Part shown: one piece after another, positions 60,694-64,000 of the stretch
How the letters are laid out: every line of letters starts with the position of its first letter
How positions within the stretch are numbered: position 1 is the first letter of the stretch
From: Empedobacter tilapiae
GTDB taxonomy: Bacteria; Bacteroidota; Bacteroidia; Flavobacteriales; Weeksellaceae
DNA: 64,000 bases
Direction of reading: 5' to 3'
NCBI RefSeq assembly: GCF_004785645.1
Contig: NZ_SRPE01000004.1
Span: forward strand, 1 to 64,000
Position numbers and translations under genes: made by a program
Notes under the pieces: generated by a model
Told to the model about the DNA's origin: nothing
The model's input: the letters and a program-made list of their open reading frames with translations, nothing else
The model's database searches: none

Positions 60694-61678
60694 TTTTAAA
60701 CATTTTCAATCAGCACATTGCGAAAATGGAGTTGCCTCCAACTTATTAAAAAATAAAGGAATTGATATTTCAGAACCGATGATTTTTGGGATTGGTTCTG
60801 GTCTTTTTTTTGTGTTTTTACCTTTCTTAAAAGTTAATCATGCACCAGCAATTAGTTATCGTCCGATGCCAGGAATGATTTTTAATCGTGCAGCGAAGAA
60901 TCTTGGCATAAAGGTGAAACGTCATAAATTTCGCTCTACAAAATCAGCTCAGACTTTCTTAGATGAGCAACTTTTAGCCAATCGACCTTGCGGTTTACAG
61001 GTTGGTGTGTACAATTTAACATACTTTCCCGAAGAATATAAATTTCATTTTAACGGACATAATTTAGTTGTTTTCGGAAAGCAAGATCAAACGTATTTAA
61101 TCAGTGATCCTGTGATGCAAGAAATGACAAAATTGACTGAAAATGAGTTAGAAAAAGTTCGTTTTTCGAAAGGAGTTTTAGCACCAAAAGGACATTTATA
61201 TTATCCTGAATTTATTCCAGAAAATATAGATTTTGAGAAAGCAATCAAAAAAGGGATTAAGAAAACGTGTCGTGAAATGTTAGCGCCAGTTCCGATTGTT
61301 GGTGTTCGTGGAATTAGAATGGTTGCGAAACGAATCAAAAAAATGCCAAAAAAAATAGGGAACGCAAAGACAAATTATTTTTTGGCACAAATGATTCGAA
61401 TGCAAGAAGAAATTGGGACAGGAGGTGGAGGTTTTCGATATATTTATGCTGCTTTTTTACAAGAAGCTTCACAAAAATTGAATCAACCAAATTTGAATGA
61501 TTTTGCCTTAGAAATTTCTGAAATAGGAGATAAATGGAGATATTTTGCTCTAAATGCATCAAGAGTTTATAAAAAACGAAATAATGCGCAAGATATTTAC
61601 GATGTGATTTCGGATCAATTATTGGAATTAGCAGATTTGGAAGAATCGTTTTTTAAACGTTTAAGAAAAGCAATTTAG
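60677..61678 (+). CDS. BtrH N-terminal domain protein
   Basis: A 333-residue protein with a cysteine-protease-like (C39/BtrH) N-terminal domain: Cys in FQSAHCENGVASNLL (about residue 14), GIGSGLFFVF, and His in YKFHFNGHNLVVFG followed by LISDPV. The C-terminal 150 residues are helical and basic. BtrH transfers an acyl group in butirosin synthesis, so this is a candidate acyltransferase for joining the polyene acid and the resorcinol; that is inference. The start at 60677 overlaps the preceding gene. Confidence 0.85.
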   Translation: METITDFKHFQSAHCENGVASNLLKNKGIDISEPMIFGIGSGLFFVFLPFLKVNHAPAISYRPMPGMIFNRAAKNLGIKVKRHKFRSTKSAQTFLDEQLLANRPCGLQVGVYNLTYFPEEYKFHFNGHNLVVFGKQDQTYLISDPVMQEMTKLTENELEKVRFSKGVLAPKGHLYYPEFIPENIDFEKAIKKGIKKTCREMLAPVPIVGVRGIRMVAKRIKKMPKKIGNAKTNYFLAQMIRMQEEIGTGGGGFRYIYAAFLQEASQKLNQPNLNDFALEISEIGDKWRYFALNASRVYKKRNNAQDIYDVISDQLLELADLEESFFKRLRKAI

Positions 61679-61684
61679 CCACAG

Positions 61685-62410
61685 ATGATTGAAATTGAAA
61701 AATTATATAAAAAATATAAAAATTCTGATGTTTTTGCGTTAGAAGATTTTTCTTTGACGATAAAACAGAACGAAATTCACGGTTTACTTGGTCCAAATGG
61801 AGCAGGGAAAACAACCTTGATGTCGATACTTTCTGGATTGATTAAACCAACTTCTGGTAATGTTGTGATTCAAAATTTAAATCAAAAAACGGATTTAAAA
61901 AAGATTCAGAAAATCATTGGAATTGTACCACAAGAATATGCATTGTATCCAACTTTGACGGCGAGAGAAAATTTAGAATTTTTTGGAAAAATTTATAAAG
62001 TTCCTTCAAAAGAATTACACGAAAAGATTCAGCTTTTGACTGAAAAAGTAGGAATGAGTAAGTTTTTAGATAAAAAAATTGATTCTTTTTCGGGAGGAAT
62101 GAAACGTCGTATTAATTTATTGGCAGGAATTCTTCATCAGCCAGAAATCCTTTTTTTAGATGAGCCAACTGTTGGCGTAGATATTCAATCAAAAATTGCG
62201 TTATTGGATTATTTACAAGAATTGCATCAACAAGGAATGTCGATCGTTTATACATCTCATCATATGGCAGAAGCCGAAGATTTTTGTACACAAGTTACGA
62301 TTATGAATCAAGGAAAATCGATTGTAACAGCTGAACCGAAAGAATTAATCAAACAAGTAAATGCGTATAATTTGGAGGAAGCTTTTGTTAATCTAACTAA
62401 ATTATCGTGA
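61685..62410 (+). CDS. ABC transporter ATP-binding protein
   Basis: A 241-residue ATPase: Walker A GPNGAGKTT (about 36-44), Q-loop IVPQEYALYP, signature FSGGMKRR, Walker B ILFLDEP, and the switch His in VYTSHHMAEAE. The subfamily is that of ABC-2 type exporters. It pairs with the permease one base downstream and probably exports pigment or a precursor. Confidence 0.95.
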   Translation: MIEIEKLYKKYKNSDVFALEDFSLTIKQNEIHGLLGPNGAGKTTLMSILSGLIKPTSGNVVIQNLNQKTDLKKIQKIIGIVPQEYALYPTLTARENLEFFGKIYKVPSKELHEKIQLLTEKVGMSKFLDKKIDSFSGGMKRRINLLAGILHQPEILFLDEPTVGVDIQSKIALLDYLQELHQQGMSIVYTSHHMAEAEDFCTQVTIMNQGKSIVTAEPKELIKQVNAYNLEEAFVNLTKLS

Positions 62411-62411
62411 T

Positions 62412-63689
62412 ATGTTGAGCCAACTTTTAGCATGTATTAAGAAAGAAGTTTTGTTACTCATTCGCGATATTGGCGGATTGGTGATTCTTTTCATAATGCC
62501 TTTGATTTTGGTTATTACGGTGACTAAAATTCAGAAAAGTACTTACGATTCTTTTGCCGAAGCGAGTATTCCTGTTCTATTTATTGATCATGATCAAGAT
62601 AGTATTTCCGCAATTGTAAAAAAACATATTTCACATTCTGGAAATTTAAAAATTGTAACTGAATTAAATGGAAAAAAATTAACGGAAGATAAACTGAAAT
62701 CCGAAGTTTTTAAAGGTAAATACCAAGTAGGAATTGTAATACCAGTGCGATTGTCAAAAGATTTGAATTATAAAATCAATCAAAATGTTGAGAAAATTCT
62801 GAATGAATTTGCTTTTGATAGCACGCAAGTGAAATATAATCAACAAGTCAATCCAAAGACGATTAAATTATACTTTGATCCTGCTACTTCGCTGGCTTTC
62901 AAAGAAAATGTGTCGAATGTTTTGGATAAATTAATTACTGATACTGAGAATAAAAGTATTTACAAAGCATTTCAACAAGAAATGGGATCAAATGATTTAG
63001 GATTTCAGAATGAAAAGTTTATTCATTTTCAAGAGATTGTTCCAGAAGATTCTAAATCAGTTTTGAAACCAAATGTAACACAACATAATGTGCCTGCATG
63101 GACATTGTTTGCGATATTTTTTATCGTAGTTCCACTGTCTATCAATATTGTAAAAGAAAAAAGTTTAGGCACACATATTCGATTATTAACAAGTCCAATG
63201 CCATATTCTGTTCAAATTATTGGAAAAACCATCACGTATTTAATCATAAGTTTACTACAATTTACTATGATTTTATGTGTCGCTAAATTAGTTTTTCCAT
63301 TGATTGATTTACCAGGTTTCAAAACGGATGGCATATTATTTTCGATTTACGGATTAACTGTATTCGCTTCTTTAGCAGCAATTGGATTAGGACTTTTAAT
63401 TGGTACAATTGCGAAAACCCAAGAACAATCTGCACCTTTTGGAGCTACTTTGGTCGTTATTTTAGCTGCAATAGGCGGTGTTTGGATTCCAGTTTTTGCT
63501 ATGTCAGATTTTATGCAACATTTCGCGAAAATATCACCGATGAATTGGGCACTCGATGGCTATTATAGTTTAATCTTGAGAAATCAATCTTTTCTTCAGA
63601 TTGTTCCGAATATTATTTTGTTAACTTTGTTCTATATTATTACCTTGTTTGCCGCTATATATTATGATAAGTTCAGAAGAGAAGATTAA
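62412..63689 (+). CDS. ABC-2 type transporter permease
   Basis: A 425-residue permease: one N-terminal transmembrane helix (about 20-37), a large periplasmic domain (about 40-230) and five C-terminal helices with the ABC-2 pattern (KEKSLGTHIRLLTSPMP, GLGLLIGTIAKTQEQSAPFG, ISPMNWALDGY). It works with the ATPase upstream. Its last 26 nt overlap the thioesterase gene. Confidence 0.94.
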   Translation: MLSQLLACIKKEVLLLIRDIGGLVILFIMPLILVITVTKIQKSTYDSFAEASIPVLFIDHDQDSISAIVKKHISHSGNLKIVTELNGKKLTEDKLKSEVFKGKYQVGIVIPVRLSKDLNYKINQNVEKILNEFAFDSTQVKYNQQVNPKTIKLYFDPATSLAFKENVSNVLDKLITDTENKSIYKAFQQEMGSNDLGFQNEKFIHFQEIVPEDSKSVLKPNVTQHNVPAWTLFAIFFIVVPLSINIVKEKSLGTHIRLLTSPMPYSVQIIGKTITYLIISLLQFTMILCVAKLVFPLIDLPGFKTDGILFSIYGLTVFASLAAIGLGLLIGTIAKTQEQSAPFGATLVVILAAIGGVWIPVFAMSDFMQHFAKISPMNWALDGYYSLILRNQSFLQIVPNIILLTLFYIITLFAAIYYDKFRRED

Positions 63690-64000
63690 AAAATTAGTAC
63701 ATAATTCCAATTTCGCAGTACGATTTAATGAAACCGATCCGTTGGGAATCGTGTGGCATGGGAATTATATTACGTATTTTGAAGATGGAAGGGAAGCTTT
63801 TGGACGCCATTTTGGAATTAGTTATTTGGATATTCAAAAAAGTGGATTTGTAACACCAATTATTAAGTCGGTTTGTGAACACAAATTTCCGTTGAAATAT
63901 GGTGACATATGTAGAATAGAAACGACTTTTGAAAATACTTTGGCTGCTAAAATGATATACAAATTCAAAATTTTCAATCAAGATGATAAATTAGTTTGCA
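63664..64000 (+). CDS. Acyl-CoA/ACP thioesterase, 4HBT hotdog (cut by the window edge)
   Basis: An open frame from ATG 63664 to the window end, at least 112 residues. It has the 4-hydroxybenzoyl-CoA-thioesterase pattern VRFNETDPLGIVWHGNYITYF, with the catalytic-type Asp and His, then EDGREAFGRHFGISYLD. It starts within the end of the permease gene. It probably releases an acyl product in the pigment pathway. The 3' end lies outside the window. Confidence 0.88.
   Translation, partial: MISSEEKIKKLVHNSNFAVRFNETDPLGIVWHGNYITYFEDGREAFGRHFGISYLDIQKSGFVTPIIKSVCEHKFPLKYGDICRIETTFENTLAAKMIYKFKIFNQDDKLVC

Noticed and set aside
63694-63981. 95-codon minus-strand frame at the right edge
   Set aside because: It is the antisense shadow of the thioesterase frame, which has a clear 4HBT signature on the plus strand.

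Overview
The window is AT-rich chromosomal DNA from a member of the Bacteroidota, class Flavobacteriia, most likely a Weeksellaceae relative of Empedobacter or Chryseobacterium. The placement is inferred from three things. Start codons have no Shine-Dalgarno sequence and many genes carry the Bacteroidota -7 box TAnnTTTG. Lineage-restricted families are present (DUF4846, DUF5606, DUF6048/DUF6452, BshA, SCO/YHS copper proteins). The right end holds a flexirubin pigment cluster. No insertion sequence, prophage, CRISPR array or tRNA gene was found.

Left end (1-940): the tail of an rRNA operon (5S rRNA and its terminator), then 350 nt of repeats and one small membrane-protein gene. From 0.9 to 13.6 kb the genes are almost all on the minus strand and mostly housekeeping: lysS, two secreted paralogues, rmuC, a cysteine desulfurase with cvpA, a DUF4846 lipoprotein, uvrB, and the run ruvX-def-DUF5606-mazG. 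From 13.7 to 27.6 kb strands alternate: dapD, an LtaS-like sulfatase, an ADP-ribosylglycohydrolase/VF530 group, the cbpA-cbpM chaperone pair, rlmF, a dihaem cytochrome, a TerC protein, a GH3/beta-lactamase-fold protein split by a frameshift, and bshA.

The middle (27.9-49.2 kb) has a biotin-dependent acyl-CoA carboxylase operon, lon, rlmD, and the sulfate-activation operon cysD-cysN with a TSUP permease. It also has a TPR histidine kinase and response regulator preceded by a 51-residue peptide gene and an 11-bp-phased operator-like array. A copper/SCO module, three tandem PPK2 polyphosphate kinases and rplS complete this part.

The right end (49.3-64 kb, running off the edge) is a flexirubin-type locus. 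A JmjC/cupin protein and a halogenase-like flavoprotein are on the minus strand. Divergent from them is a long plus-strand operon. Tyrosine ammonia-lyase should supply the p-coumaroyl starter. FabG, the ketosynthase, ACP and two hotdog dehydratases should build the aryl polyene. DarA and DarB should make the dialkylresorcinol partner. An LpxL-like acyltransferase, a BtrH-domain protein and an ABC-2 exporter are candidates for joining and transport.

The least explained signals are: a 22-bp tandem repeat family at two convergent intergenic sites; four direct repeats with exact 11-bp period before a small-peptide gene and a two-component system; an A9 tract separating two enzyme domains that are normally fused; and several genes whose -7 box lies only 4 nt from the start codon, implying leaderless mRNAs.
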